64,000 nucleotides of DNA, taken from assembly GCF_036322585.1 (NCBI RefSeq), contig NZ_AP024600.1, positions 4,402,001 to 4,466,000 of the forward strand, given 5' to 3'. The position numbers were made by a program, and so were the translations under genes. Under the pieces are notes generated by a model, which was given only the letters and a program-made list of their open reading frames with translations, searched no databases and had not been told where the DNA came from. Shown piece after piece: positions 34,050 to 42,392 of this stretch (its first letter is position 1; each line of letters starts with the position of its first letter). The stretch comes from Luteolibacter sp. LG18 (GTDB lineage Bacteria > Verrucomicrobiota > Verrucomicrobiia > Verrucomicrobiales > Akkermansiaceae).

Positions 34050-34452
34050 AATCCGCATCGATTACGAAGGAGACCTGCACTGCAACGCGCTCCATGTGCC
34101 CTCCGGCAACCGCATCGCCACCGACGCGCCGGTGGACAACAACGGCCGCGGCGAGGCCTTCTCGCCGACCGACCTCGTCGCCACCGCTCTGGGTGCCTGC
34201 ATGGCCACCGTGATCGGCATCGTGGCACGCCGGAAGGAGATCCCGGTGGAGGGGATGAAGGTGGTGGCCCGCAAGCACATGTCGGAAGACCAGCCGCGAC
34301 GGATCTCCAAGATCGAACTCGATATCGACGTGCCGCTTTCCGCCGATCATCCGGAGCGCAAGGTGCTGGAAAGCGCCGCCCGCGGCTGCCCGGTGCACCA
34401 TTCGATCCACCCGGACATCGAGGTGGTGATGAACTGGCGCTGGAATGGCTGA
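34042..34452 (+). CDS. OsmC-family peroxiredoxin-like protein
   Basis: The 136-residue protein belongs to the OsmC/Ohr superfamily, YhfA-like branch; such proteins reduce organic hydroperoxides with two Cys residues. Cys53 is in ALGACMATV and the second Cys in ESAARGCPVHHSI (near 115). The N-terminal strands (EIRIDYEGDLHCNALH) and AFSPTDLVATALG are as expected. It is cytoplasmic. It overlaps the kinase stop by 8 bp, so stress detoxification is linked to the sigma-kinase operon. Its stop lies 7 bp before repeat element E. Confidence 0.9.
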   Translation: MVEIRIDYEGDLHCNALHVPSGNRIATDAPVDNNGRGEAFSPTDLVATALGACMATVIGIVARRKEIPVEGMKVVARKHMSEDQPRRISKIELDIDVPLSADHPERKVLESAARGCPVHHSIHPDIEVVMNWRWNG

Positions 34453-34459
34453 TCGAAAA

Positions 34460-34593
34460 GGTAGGGTCGCACCGCCGGGGCGACCGGGGTGCGCGGCCCG
34501 CTTGGAGTTTAGATCCGATCCGTTCCTGTTGGGGCGGAGACGTTTCTGTGAATGACGTCTTCCGCCCGGTCATCTCGGCGAGATGACCCTACC
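34460..34593 (+). repeat. Repeat family E, copy 1 (134 bp, hairpin at each end)
   Basis: It begins GGTAGGGTCGC and ends GATGACCCTACC, a 9-bp terminal inverted repeat. The left end forms GGTCGC/GCGACC and the right end GGTCATCTC/GAGATGACC with a GGC loop. Copy 2 is at 42249-42391, inverted; terminal 28-32 bases are nearly the same but the middles differ. The element fills almost all of the convergent gap, 7 bp from the osmC stop and 5 bp from the ftsY stop. Confidence 0.88.
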
Positions 34594-34598
34594 TCACC

Positions 34599-35450
34599 TC
34601 ACAAAATCTCCTGCACGAACTTGTCCTTCTCGAACACCGAGAAGGCGTCGGGCTCTTCGCCGGTGCCGATGAAGCGCGGCGGGATGCCGAGCTGGTCGTG
34701 GATGGTTACGGCGATGCCGCCCTTGCCGGAGCCGTCGAGCTTGGTGACCACCAGTCCATCGAGCGGGCTGGCCTTGTGGAATTCCTTCGCCTGCTGGAGC
34801 GCGTTCGAGCCGGTGGTGGCGTCGACCACGAGCAACGTGAGGTGCGGCGCGGTTTCGTCCTGCTTGGCGATGGTGCGGCGGATTTTCGTCAGCTCCTCCA
34901 TCAGGTTGTGGCGCGTGTGGATGCGGCCCGCGGTGTCGCAGAGCAGGAAGTGCGCGCCATCGGAAATCGCCTTCTGGTGGGCGTTGTAGCATACCGAGGA
35001 GGGATCGGCGTTCGGCGCGCCCTTCACCACCGGCAGGCCGAGGCGGTCGCCCCAGCGCTGGAGCTGCTCGACGGCGGCGGCGCGGAAGGTATCGGCGGCG
35101 GCGAGCACCACCGGGTGGCCCTTTTTCTTCAGCCAGTTTCCGAGCTTCGCGGTGGAGGTGGTCTTGCCGGTGCCATTGACGCCCACGACGAGGATCACGA
35201 ACGGCTTGCCATCCGGACGCGGCGCAAGGGCCGGGGCATCGGCGGGAAGTTTCGCCGAAAGGTGCCGGCGGGCGGTTTCGACGACATCCTCGGCGGAAAT
35301 CTTGCGGCCGAGATCCTTCAGCTCGTCGATGATCGCGCCAGCCGGACGCACGCCCAGGTCCGCGCCGATCAGATCGGCCTCGAGTTCATCCCAATCGATT
35401 TCGGCGCGATTGGTGATCTTGTTGAAGAGGGATTTGAAGAAGCCAGCCAT
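34599..35450 (-). CDS. ftsY: Signal recognition particle receptor FtsY
   Basis: FtsY is the membrane-associated SRP-receptor GTPase that docks ribosome-nascent chain complexes to SecYEG. The 283-residue protein has only the NG core: N domain (MAGFFKSLFNKITNR to about 80), G1 in VGVNGTGKTTSTAKLG, DTFRAAAVEQL, G3 DTAGRIHTRHNLMEEL, G4 VVTKLDGSGKGG, and the end FIGTGEEPDAFSVFEKDKFV. The acidic A domain of E. coli FtsY is absent, as in many bacteria. I chose ATG 35450 over an in-frame start at 35507 because it gives the normal MAGFF start. Adjacent to repeat E at its stop. Confidence 0.96.
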   Translation of the reverse strand: MAGFFKSLFNKITNRAEIDWDELEADLIGADLGVRPAGAIIDELKDLGRKISAEDVVETARRHLSAKLPADAPALAPRPDGKPFVILVVGVNGTGKTTSTAKLGNWLKKKGHPVVLAAADTFRAAAVEQLQRWGDRLGLPVVKGAPNADPSSVCYNAHQKAISDGAHFLLCDTAGRIHTRHNLMEELTKIRRTIAKQDETAPHLTLLVVDATTGSNALQQAKEFHKASPLDGLVVTKLDGSGKGGIAVTIHDQLGIPPRFIGTGEEPDAFSVFEKDKFVQEIL

Positions 35451-35543
35451 GGTGCGGGTGCGCGGGAGAGTATCCCGGAGCGGGCCGCGGTCAATGGCCG
35501 GTTGCACGACAGGATTCTTGCCCGCCGGACGTTAGGCGGGGTA

Positions 35544-36857
35544 ATGGATGGCGTGGGCAAGGACGGACTGGTGGCGCGATGGCAGCGGAAGCTCGATGAC
35601 TCGGCGTTCTGGCTGGCCGTCCATGCCGCCTTGGCGGCCTTCACCGCGTATTTCTGCACCTACGCCTTTCGTCGCCCGTTCAGCGCGGCGGGTTACGCGG
35701 ATGTGGAGTTTGGCTGGAGCTGGCTGAGCCCGCACCTCACTCCGAAAACGGTGTTCGTGATCGCCCAGCTCATCGGCTACGGCGTGGCGAAGTTCTGGGG
35801 CATGAAGTTCTGCTCGGAGATCCGCCGCGACCAGCTCGGGCGGGCGACGCTCGGGATGATCGGGCTCGCGTGGCTGGCGCTGCTGGGGTTCGCGGTGCTG
35901 CCGCTGCCGCTGAAAATCGTGGCGATCTTCCTGAACGGCATCCCGCTGGGAACGGTGTGGGGATTGATTGTGCGGCAACTGGAGGGGCGGAAGGTGTCCG
36001 AGCTGCTGCTGGCTGCGCTCTCCTGCTCCTACATCCTTGCCAGCGGCGAGGTGAAGCGCGTGGGCCAGTGGTTGATGGCGCACGGCGTGACGGAATTCTG
36101 GATGCCCTTCGTGACTGGCGGGCTGTTCGTGCCGCTCCTGTTCGTGGCGGTGTGGATGCTCGGCCTGCTGCGGCCACCGGGTCAGGAGGACATCCTGGAA
36201 CGGTCGGCACGTGGGCAGCTCGATCACGAGGGGCGGCACGCGTTCCTGAAGCGCTTTCTGCCGGGGCTGGTGCTGCTGTGCCTCGTGTATCTCTTCCTCA
36301 CCGCCTACCGCGATTTCCGGGACAACTACCAGAGCGACCTGTTCGCCGAGATGGGCATCCATGATCCGGCGGCGTTCTCGCGCACCGAGCGGCCGGTGGC
36401 CTTCGGCGTGATGGCGGCGCTGGCGTTGATCTTCCTGGTGAAGGACAACCGCGCCGCGCTGCGCTGGGTTTACGGGCTGATGATCGGAGGCCTGGTGCTG
36501 CTCGGCGGCTCGACGTGGCTTTACGCGCAGGGACGGCTCGGCGGGGAAATGTGGATGATCGCCACCGGCCTCGGCGCGTATCTGGCCTACGTGCCCTTCG
36601 GCAGCGTGTTGTTCGACCGCACCATTGCCGCGACCCGGTTCCAGGGCACGGCGGTGTTCGCGATCTACGTGGCGGACGCGCTCGGCTACACCGGCTCGGT
36701 GGTGGTGCAGCTCTACCGCGATTTCTTCGCGCCGAAGGAAACGTGGCTCGGGTTCTTCCAAGGCTTCAGCACCGCGATGGCGATCGGCGGAGTGCCGCTG
36801 ATGGCCATCGCGATGGTGTATTTCCTGAGGTGGAAGCCGCGGGGGGAATGTAGCTGA
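35544..36857 (+). CDS. DUF5690-family (MFS-like) membrane transporter
   Basis: The 437-residue membrane protein has about 11-12 helices. It has the DUF5690 start (HAALAAFTAYFCTYAFRRPF), NGIPLGTVWGLIVRQLEGR, ILASGEVKRVGQWL and FGSVLFDRTIAATRF, and ends with a short basic tail. The family is MFS-related and its substrate is not known. ATG 35544 is used because the conserved start follows it closely. The last codons (GAA TGT AGC TGA) lie inside the small palindromic repeat at 36847-36988, so the repeat provides the C-terminus and stop. Divergent from ftsY. Confidence 0.87.
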   Translation: MDGVGKDGLVARWQRKLDDSAFWLAVHAALAAFTAYFCTYAFRRPFSAAGYADVEFGWSWLSPHLTPKTVFVIAQLIGYGVAKFWGMKFCSEIRRDQLGRATLGMIGLAWLALLGFAVLPLPLKIVAIFLNGIPLGTVWGLIVRQLEGRKVSELLLAALSCSYILASGEVKRVGQWLMAHGVTEFWMPFVTGGLFVPLLFVAVWMLGLLRPPGQEDILERSARGQLDHEGRHAFLKRFLPGLVLLCLVYLFLTAYRDFRDNYQSDLFAEMGIHDPAAFSRTERPVAFGVMAALALIFLVKDNRAALRWVYGLMIGGLVLLGGSTWLYAQGRLGGEMWMIATGLGAYLAYVPFGSVLFDRTIAATRFQGTAVFAIYVADALGYTGSVVVQLYRDFFAPKETWLGFFQGFSTAMAIGGVPLMAIAMVYFLRWKPRGECS

Positions 36858-36988
36858 AAGCTCCGGCTTTCAGAATGTAGGGGGAAGCTCCAGCTTTCCC
36901 TCTTCGGGGGTGGCGGTCGTTTGGCCTAACCAGCCGCCGCCAACGGAGCTGGCGGCGACAATCCGAAAGCGGAGCTTCCGGCTACATG
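36847..36988. repeat. Repeat family F: inverted repeat with internal hairpins across a stop codon
   Basis: ATGTAGC (36848-36854) recurs inverted as GCTACAT at about 36980-36986. Inside are CTGAAAGCTCCGGCTTTCAG (36854-36873, perfect 8-bp stem, loop TCCG), a similar GGGGAAGC/GCTTTCCC hairpin (36881-36900, loop TCCA, one mismatch) and CGCCGCCA/TGGCGGCG (about 36931-36953). The first hairpin contains the TGA stop of the DUF5690 gene; the element ends next to the stop of the convergent phosphatase gene. Confidence 0.85.
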
Positions 36989-39715
36989 TCACTCCTGCAG
37001 CAGGATGCGGAAGAAGCAGTTCGGATTCACCGAGCGATCGAAGTCCACGAACTCCTCGTGCGAGGCTCCGGAGGGCACGACGGTGCGCACCGGCACCCAG
37101 GTGTTCATGTCGTGGCTGCGCTGGACGGTGTAGTTCTTGCCGGGCTGGGAGCTCCAGCGCAGGCGCATCTGGTTGCCCTCGATGCTGGACTGCTCCATTT
37201 TCAGCGGCGCGGGCGCGGTGACGGTGAAATTGAAGCGGTTCGACACCTCGGTGTAGGAATCGTTCGTATACATCGCCACGAAGTAGTCCCCCGGCGAGAG
37301 GTTCGGCAGGTGGAAGGTGGCGCTGCCGTTGGTCTTGCCGTCGAAGTAGAGGTAGGCGGTGAGCACGTCCACGCCGGGTGTCTGGCCCTGTTTGAAGATG
37401 CCGAGGTAGTCCTTCGGGATGCCGGGACCGTTGGTGAAGTTCACGGTGAAGTCCTGTCCGGCGGGCACCTGGTTCGAGGCCATCGAGACGCCGGAGATCT
37501 GGCTGCCCACGGAGAAGGCCACGCGCTGGCTGATTTCGAAATAGCCGTCGTTCACCAGATAGACCGCGTAGTAGTAGCCCTTCGCCAGGTTCGCGAAGGC
37601 CTTCGTGCCGGAGGCCGCGGGCGTGTATTGGTAGGCGGTGGAGAGCACCCCGCTGGTGCCGGGCGTCTGGCCGACCTTGTAGATGCCGATCCAGTCCTTG
37701 GTGCTGCCGGGCGCGTTGGTGAAGCTGACGTTCACCGTCTCGCCTTGGGCGTAGGCGGCCTTGTCGGTGGTGAGCACCGGCGTGCTGCCGACGTAGAAGG
37801 GAACGCGCGGCGCGATCTCGGTGTAGCTGTCGTTGCTGAAGAACGCGGCATACCATTCCTGGCCCGCGGCGAGGTCGGTGGTGAAGTTCAGCGTGCCGCT
37901 TTTGCCGGTGACATACTTCCAGGTCGTGGATGGCGTGGATGAGCCGGCGGTCTGGCCTTTCTTGTAGATGCCCACCCAATCCTTCGCGTTGCCCGGACCG
38001 TTCTCATACACCACGGAGAAATCCTCGGCGAAGGGATAGACCTTCTTCGCGAGCGTGAGCTTCGGATCCGCCACCACGCTGCCGGTGACCTCGAAGGTCT
38101 TTGCCGCCGACCAGGCCGACCACGCGGCGTTGCTGTCGCGGTGGCGCACGCGGGTGTAGTAGGAGCCATTCGGCAGCGAGTTCGCGGCGATCGGGAACTG
38201 GAGGAGATTGAGGCCCGCGTTGATGTTCACCGGCTCGTAGAGCGGCGCGCCGGTGTCGCCATACATGTTCTCGAAGTCGCGGATCTTGTCGACTTTCAGA
38301 CTGGTGAAAGCGGCATCGGTGGCGACCTGGAACCAGGTGCTGTTCAGCGTCTCCGCGGTGCTGGTGGCGAAGGCCGTGCTTTGCAGGGAAAGCGGCAGCG
38401 TGACGGTGCCCGCGAAGGTGTTGGTGAGCGAGGGCTGCGACGGCAAGGCCAGGCCGAGCTGGCGGTGGAAGGAATCGATGACGCGGCTGTTGTAGTCCCA
38501 GCGGGTGGCGGCGGGCAGCTTCACGTTCGCCTCGGCGTAGCAGGTCACATCCATGCGGCGGGCGGCCAGATCGAAATCCATAAGCTGCCAGGCCCAGTGG
38601 GCGATGGTCTTCTGGACGTCGTCGAAATCACTCTCGGTCGATTGGCCCCAGTACTGGTCCCAGGCGGTGCCGCCGGAGATGATGTGGTAAACCGGCCACT
38701 CGCGGGTCTGGCCGCGGGCGTAGAGGTGGTGGTGCGCGCCGATGTTCAGCACGTGTTTCTCGGTCTCCGCCAGCATCGGCATGATGTCGGTGCGGAACCA
38801 TCCGGAGATGTCGCCCACGTATTGCTCGGCCTGGTAGGGGCGGTGGCAGACGCTGATGCAGAGGTCGGCGGTGGTGTCGGTCTTGAGCGTGTCCACCAGC
38901 GAGCGCACCCAGCCCTTCTGCTCCGTGCCGGTGTGTTCGCTGCTGGTGTGGATGAAGGCGATGTTCGCGAGCTGGTAGGAGTAGTATTTCTCGCCGCCCG
39001 GGCTGGTGACTCCGCCGTAGTTGATGTCCTCGTAGCGGAAGATCCGGCTGTAGAGGTTCATGCCGGTGTCGTAGTAGGTCTCGTGGTTCCCGATGGTGGT
39101 CATGATCGGGATGTTCGGCGAGATCAGCCCGCACTGCTTGAAGTGCAGGTTCCGGTAGTGGTCGAGCGTGCCGACGTCCACCTGGTCGCCCGGCATCAGG
39201 ATGAAGTCGACGACTTCCTCGATCGGCTTGTTGTAGGTCGACTCGATCTTCGCCTTCGCGCAGGCGATCAGTTTCTCGTAGCGGTTTTCGGCGATGATCT
39301 GGTTGTCACCCATTACCAACACGCGCATGCGGCCGGTCTTCGTGCCCACCGGCGGCGGGGTGCGGAAGCGGAAGACCTCGGAAACGGTCGCGCCGTTGCT
39401 GACGCGGTAGTAGTAATAGCTGTTCGGCGACAACCCGGTGATACGGCCCGCGTGGTAGTTGTAGCCGGTGCCGAGGATGTCGAGATCCGCGGCGATGGAA
39501 TTGACCAGCGTTTCCGGTGAGGTGCCCCATTCGATCAGACCGGCGGGGGCATTGTCGCTGAACCACGAGACCCAGATGGAATCGGGGCGGGGGACCTGGA
39601 GATACGGGCGGATGCCGGCAGGAATGCCGGTGTAGCCGGCGGGCAATGCGAAGCCCCGCGTGGCGAGACCGAGGGTGCCGAGGGCGGACAGACGGAGGAA
39701 TTGGGCGCGATTCAT
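36989..39715 (-). CDS. Secreted purple-acid-phosphatase-like protein with three SKICH-like repeats
   Basis: This 908-residue exported protein has a signal peptide (MNRAQFLRLSALGTLGLA), a fibronectin-like PAP N-domain (about 30-125: GIRPYLQVPRPDSIWVSW, YYYYRVSNG) and a metallophosphatase domain (about 130-400). Metal-site motifs are VMGDNQ, LMPGDQVD, GNHET, CHRPYQ and GAHHHLYARG, in PAP order. After a spacer, three 95-residue beta repeats follow with DWVGIYKKGQ (near 577), DWIGIYKVGQ (near 672) and DYLGIFKQGQ (near 768), each with a later G-x-Y-x-(A/V)-x-(Y/F) turn, similar to eukaryotic SKICH domains. The end is a Verrucomicrobial beta domain with YTVQRSHDMNTW. It should hydrolyse phosphoesters outside the cell. 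Start ATG 39715 is fixed by the signal. Confidence 0.85.
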   Translation of the reverse strand: MNRAQFLRLSALGTLGLATRGFALPAGYTGIPAGIRPYLQVPRPDSIWVSWFSDNAPAGLIEWGTSPETLVNSIAADLDILGTGYNYHAGRITGLSPNSYYYYRVSNGATVSEVFRFRTPPPVGTKTGRMRVLVMGDNQIIAENRYEKLIACAKAKIESTYNKPIEEVVDFILMPGDQVDVGTLDHYRNLHFKQCGLISPNIPIMTTIGNHETYYDTGMNLYSRIFRYEDINYGGVTSPGGEKYYSYQLANIAFIHTSSEHTGTEQKGWVRSLVDTLKTDTTADLCISVCHRPYQAEQYVGDISGWFRTDIMPMLAETEKHVLNIGAHHHLYARGQTREWPVYHIISGGTAWDQYWGQSTESDFDDVQKTIAHWAWQLMDFDLAARRMDVTCYAEANVKLPAATRWDYNSRVIDSFHRQLGLALPSQPSLTNTFAGTVTLPLSLQSTAFATSTAETLNSTWFQVATDAAFTSLKVDKIRDFENMYGDTGAPLYEPVNINAGLNLLQFPIAANSLPNGSYYTRVRHRDSNAAWSAWSAAKTFEVTGSVVADPKLTLAKKVYPFAEDFSVVYENGPGNAKDWVGIYKKGQTAGSSTPSTTWKYVTGKSGTLNFTTDLAAGQEWYAAFFSNDSYTEIAPRVPFYVGSTPVLTTDKAAYAQGETVNVSFTNAPGSTKDWIGIYKVGQTPGTSGVLSTAYQYTPAASGTKAFANLAKGYYYAVYLVNDGYFEISQRVAFSVGSQISGVSMASNQVPAGQDFTVNFTNGPGIPKDYLGIFKQGQTPGVDVLTAYLYFDGKTNGSATFHLPNLSPGDYFVAMYTNDSYTEVSNRFNFTVTAPAPLKMEQSSIEGNQMRLRWSSQPGKNYTVQRSHDMNTWVPVRTVVPSGASHEEFVDFDRSVNPNCFFRILLQE

Positions 39716-39834
39716 GGGCGGTGGGAACTTGGAGAAACGAACGGCGAAACCGGATGGGGGAATCCGCCGGACAAGCGGGCATTTTCGTCCGCGCGGAGGC
39801 ACGGATCGTCACCGAGTGTCACTGGACGGGGCGG

Positions 39835-42168
39835 TCACTCCGGCGTGACGGCGAGGCGGAAGAACTGCACGGGCGAACTGGAGGGCGGGGTGACCTTCAC
39901 GGACATCTCCTCGCTCTCCGCACCCGCGCTGGTGACGGCGGCATCGCTGCACCAATCGGCGGCGGGGAACCAGGAGGAGAGATCCTCCGAACGCAGCACC
40001 CGGTAACGCAGGCCACCGGCGCGGTAATCGCAACCGCCACCGGTACCGCCCTTGCGGCGGAGGTAGCTGACGTGCAGGCCATCGACTTCGGTGGTCGTGC
40101 GGCAGAGTCGGGAACCATCGCCGAAGCCCGCCGGCATGCCGGAGGCGTAGTCGAGGAAGTTGCTGATGCCGTTGCCATCGTCATCACCGGTCGCGCCCTG
40201 CGGGGCACTGCCGCCGAAGCGCTGGTTCTCCCAGTGATCGGGCAGGCCGTTGGCATTGGCATCCACGGCCTTCACGCTGAACTCGGTGAGCACCGCCGCG
40301 TGGTCGGACGGCCAGGTGTTGCCCGCGATCGCGGTGATGTCGCTGTTGTAGTTGTTGAAGGTGTTTTCCACGGCGGTGTGGTAAACGGCGGAGGTCAACG
40401 CGGTGAGGCGGTTGCCCTTCGCGAACACGAAGTCGATGCGGTCCTGGGGCTCATCGCCGGTGTAGATCGGGGCCCAGGTGTTGCCGGGCATCGCCACCGG
40501 ATCGGGGTGGAGCTGGCGGTAGGTGTCCACGAGCCCGGCGCTGGTGAGCGTGACGGTGGCGGGCCACGCGACCGTCTTGCCGGAGTGCAGCGAGGCTGCG
40601 GCGGGCGTCCAGTCCTGGTGGGACGGGCAGTTGAAATCGCCGCACACCAGCACCGGTGTTTGATCGGCGGCATCGAGCTGGGCTTGCATCGCGGCCATCA
40701 ACGCGGTCGCCTGCTCATCGCGGTTCGAGGCGGTCTCCTCGGCCAGCGTGCTTTCGTTGGTCGATCCCGCTCGGGCCGCCTCATAGGGACCGTAGTGGAG
40801 GTAGTCGAGATGCGCCGAGTAAACGATCACCTCCTGGAGTGGATTGGCACAGAGGGTGACACGCGCGCCCACCGCCACCGAGGCGGAATAGGTGTCACTG
40901 ATCGGATAACGGCTGAGCACGCCGACATCGCCGCCGCCGGGAATGCGGGTGTAATACCAGCCGATTTCGGCGGCCACGGCCTGCGGTTGGAATTGGTTCG
41001 AACCAGTGACATTGTCCGTGCTTTCCACGGTGCACACCACATCCGCACCGGAGAGCAGGATGCTGTCGATGCCCTTGCGGACGCCATTGGTCACCTTGCC
41101 CCAGCCATGGAAGAGGTTGTAGGAAAGCACCTTCAGGCGGTCTACATGCGCGGAGCCGGGAGCGAAGACCTCCACCGTGCAGGTGGCGCTGGCGTTGTTG
41201 CCCTGGAGGTCGGTGGCTTTCACCGTGAAGGTGTTCACGCCCGTGTCACCGGCGCCCGGGGTTCCACCGAGCGTGCCGTTCGCGGCGACCGTCAGCCACG
41301 CCGGGCCGGAGACCTTCGTGAACGCCAGCGTGTCGTTTGCATCCGCATCCTTCGCGTAACCGCGCACACAGCCGGTGTAGGCGGTGCCGGTGAGGGCGTA
41401 GCGCAGCGGGAATCCATTCACCACCCACTGCGGCACGGCGGGGCCGCCGCTCGCGACGATGGTGAAGGGCACGGCGGCGGCGAGGTCGGTGTAGCCATCG
41501 TTCGCCATGAAGTGGGCGACGTAGGAACCCGCGGGCAAGGTGGGCGAGGTGAAGGTGACGGTGCCGTTCTGCACCGCCGTGGCGGGCGCGGTGTGGCTGC
41601 CGTTGAGATAGTTCCAGATCAGCGAGTAATCGGTGCCGACGGTCTGGTTCGAGCGGTAAATGCCGATCCAGTCCTTCACCGTGAGCGTGTTTCCGGTGGC
41701 GCGGCCGAAGGTGGCGACGATGTTCTCGCCGGTGTTGTAGCTGGCCTTGTTCAGGCTGAAGGTCGGCGGCGCGGGCAGCACCGTGAAGGCCACGGAGGGC
41801 GCGAGCTCGGTGTAGGTGTCGTTCGAGAAGAAGCGCGCGACGTAGTTGCCCGCGGCGAGGCCGGGATTGGTGAAGGTGATGCTGCCGTTCTGCACCGCCG
41901 CGCCGGGGGCGGTCTTGGTGTTGTTGAGGTAAAACCACCGCTGCGACGGGCTGCTACCGCTGGGTACCTGGCTCGGGGTGTAGATGCCGATCCAATCCTT
42001 TGCCGCCTGGGTGTCCCCGGCCACGCGGGTCCAGGTGGCGGTGATGTTGTCACTGGAGGCGTAGGTGGTCTTGTTCACGCCGAAGGTGACGGCATGGGAC
42101 CAACCGGGGATCAGCCAGGCGATGAACGCGAGGCAGCGGAGCAGGCAGGGCAATGAGACGGATTTCAT
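39835..42168 (-). CDS. Secreted EEP-fold nuclease/phosphatase with two SKICH-like repeats
   Basis: The 777-residue protein has a signal peptide (to about 25). Two SKICH-like repeats follow, with KDWIGIYTPSQ (near 60) and KDWIGIYRSNQ (near 165), then an He_PIG-type Ig-like domain (about 245-345, GPAWLTVAANGTLGGTPG). The endonuclease/exonuclease/phosphatase domain (about 355-635) has SYNLFHG, catalytic Glu in TVESTDN, VYSAHLDYLH, GDFNCPSHQD, DRIDFVFAKG and the His in SDHAAVL. The rest has DANANGLPDHWENQ and NGISNFLDYASGMP, a Verrucomicrobial C-terminal domain. The same repeat occurs in the phosphatase gene downstream on the same strand (119 bp), so the two probably act together. The substrate could be nucleic acid, inositol phosphate or lipid phosphate. 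Confidence 0.86.
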   Translation of the reverse strand: MKSVSLPCLLRCLAFIAWLIPGWSHAVTFGVNKTTYASSDNITATWTRVAGDTQAAKDWIGIYTPSQVPSGSSPSQRWFYLNNTKTAPGAAVQNGSITFTNPGLAAGNYVARFFSNDTYTELAPSVAFTVLPAPPTFSLNKASYNTGENIVATFGRATGNTLTVKDWIGIYRSNQTVGTDYSLIWNYLNGSHTAPATAVQNGTVTFTSPTLPAGSYVAHFMANDGYTDLAAAVPFTIVASGGPAVPQWVVNGFPLRYALTGTAYTGCVRGYAKDADANDTLAFTKVSGPAWLTVAANGTLGGTPGAGDTGVNTFTVKATDLQGNNASATCTVEVFAPGSAHVDRLKVLSYNLFHGWGKVTNGVRKGIDSILLSGADVVCTVESTDNVTGSNQFQPQAVAAEIGWYYTRIPGGGDVGVLSRYPISDTYSASVAVGARVTLCANPLQEVIVYSAHLDYLHYGPYEAARAGSTNESTLAEETASNRDEQATALMAAMQAQLDAADQTPVLVCGDFNCPSHQDWTPAAASLHSGKTVAWPATVTLTSAGLVDTYRQLHPDPVAMPGNTWAPIYTGDEPQDRIDFVFAKGNRLTALTSAVYHTAVENTFNNYNSDITAIAGNTWPSDHAAVLTEFSVKAVDANANGLPDHWENQRFGGSAPQGATGDDDGNGISNFLDYASGMPAGFGDGSRLCRTTTEVDGLHVSYLRRKGGTGGGCDYRAGGLRYRVLRSEDLSSWFPAADWCSDAAVTSAGAESEEMSVKVTPPSSSPVQFFRLAVTPE

Positions 42169-42248
42169 CCCTGGCAGGATGCGCCAGTCCGTTCATCCTG
42201 CGGAGGGGGCGAAACCGCCGGAAGGCAGGGCAATTTCCGCAGGGGGGA

Positions 42249-42391
42249 GGTAGGGTCATCTCGCCGAGATGACCGGGCAGTGGAGGGCGTTCGCGGATGA
42301 TGTGCCGTCCCAAAAAGACAAAGGGATGGGCCGAGCCACGGGCAGCGGACGGGGCCTTTCGACCCGGTCGCCCCGGCGGTGCGACCCTACC
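42249..42391 (-). repeat. Repeat family E, copy 2
   Basis: Reverse-oriented copy of 34460-34593, with the same terminal hairpins but a different, 9-bp longer middle. Its end lies one base from the stop codon of the sulfotransferase gene. Confidence 0.88.
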
Positions 42392-42392
42392 G

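Noticed and set aside
31071..34058. Long minus-strand open frame (about 995 codons) opposite the sigma-kinase genes
   Set aside because: Antisense shadow of genes with clear sigma and kinase motifs; its translation is Arg/His/Leu-rich and has no domain.
34698..35543. Upstream extension of the DUF5690 frame across the ftsY antisense strand
   Set aside because: The conserved membrane start follows ATG 35544; the extension is antisense to ftsY.
39646..42156. Long plus-strand frame opposite the EEP-fold gene (similar ones at 10839-12659 and 16850-19057)
   Set aside because: Same antisense effect; the opposite strand carries complete catalytic motifs.
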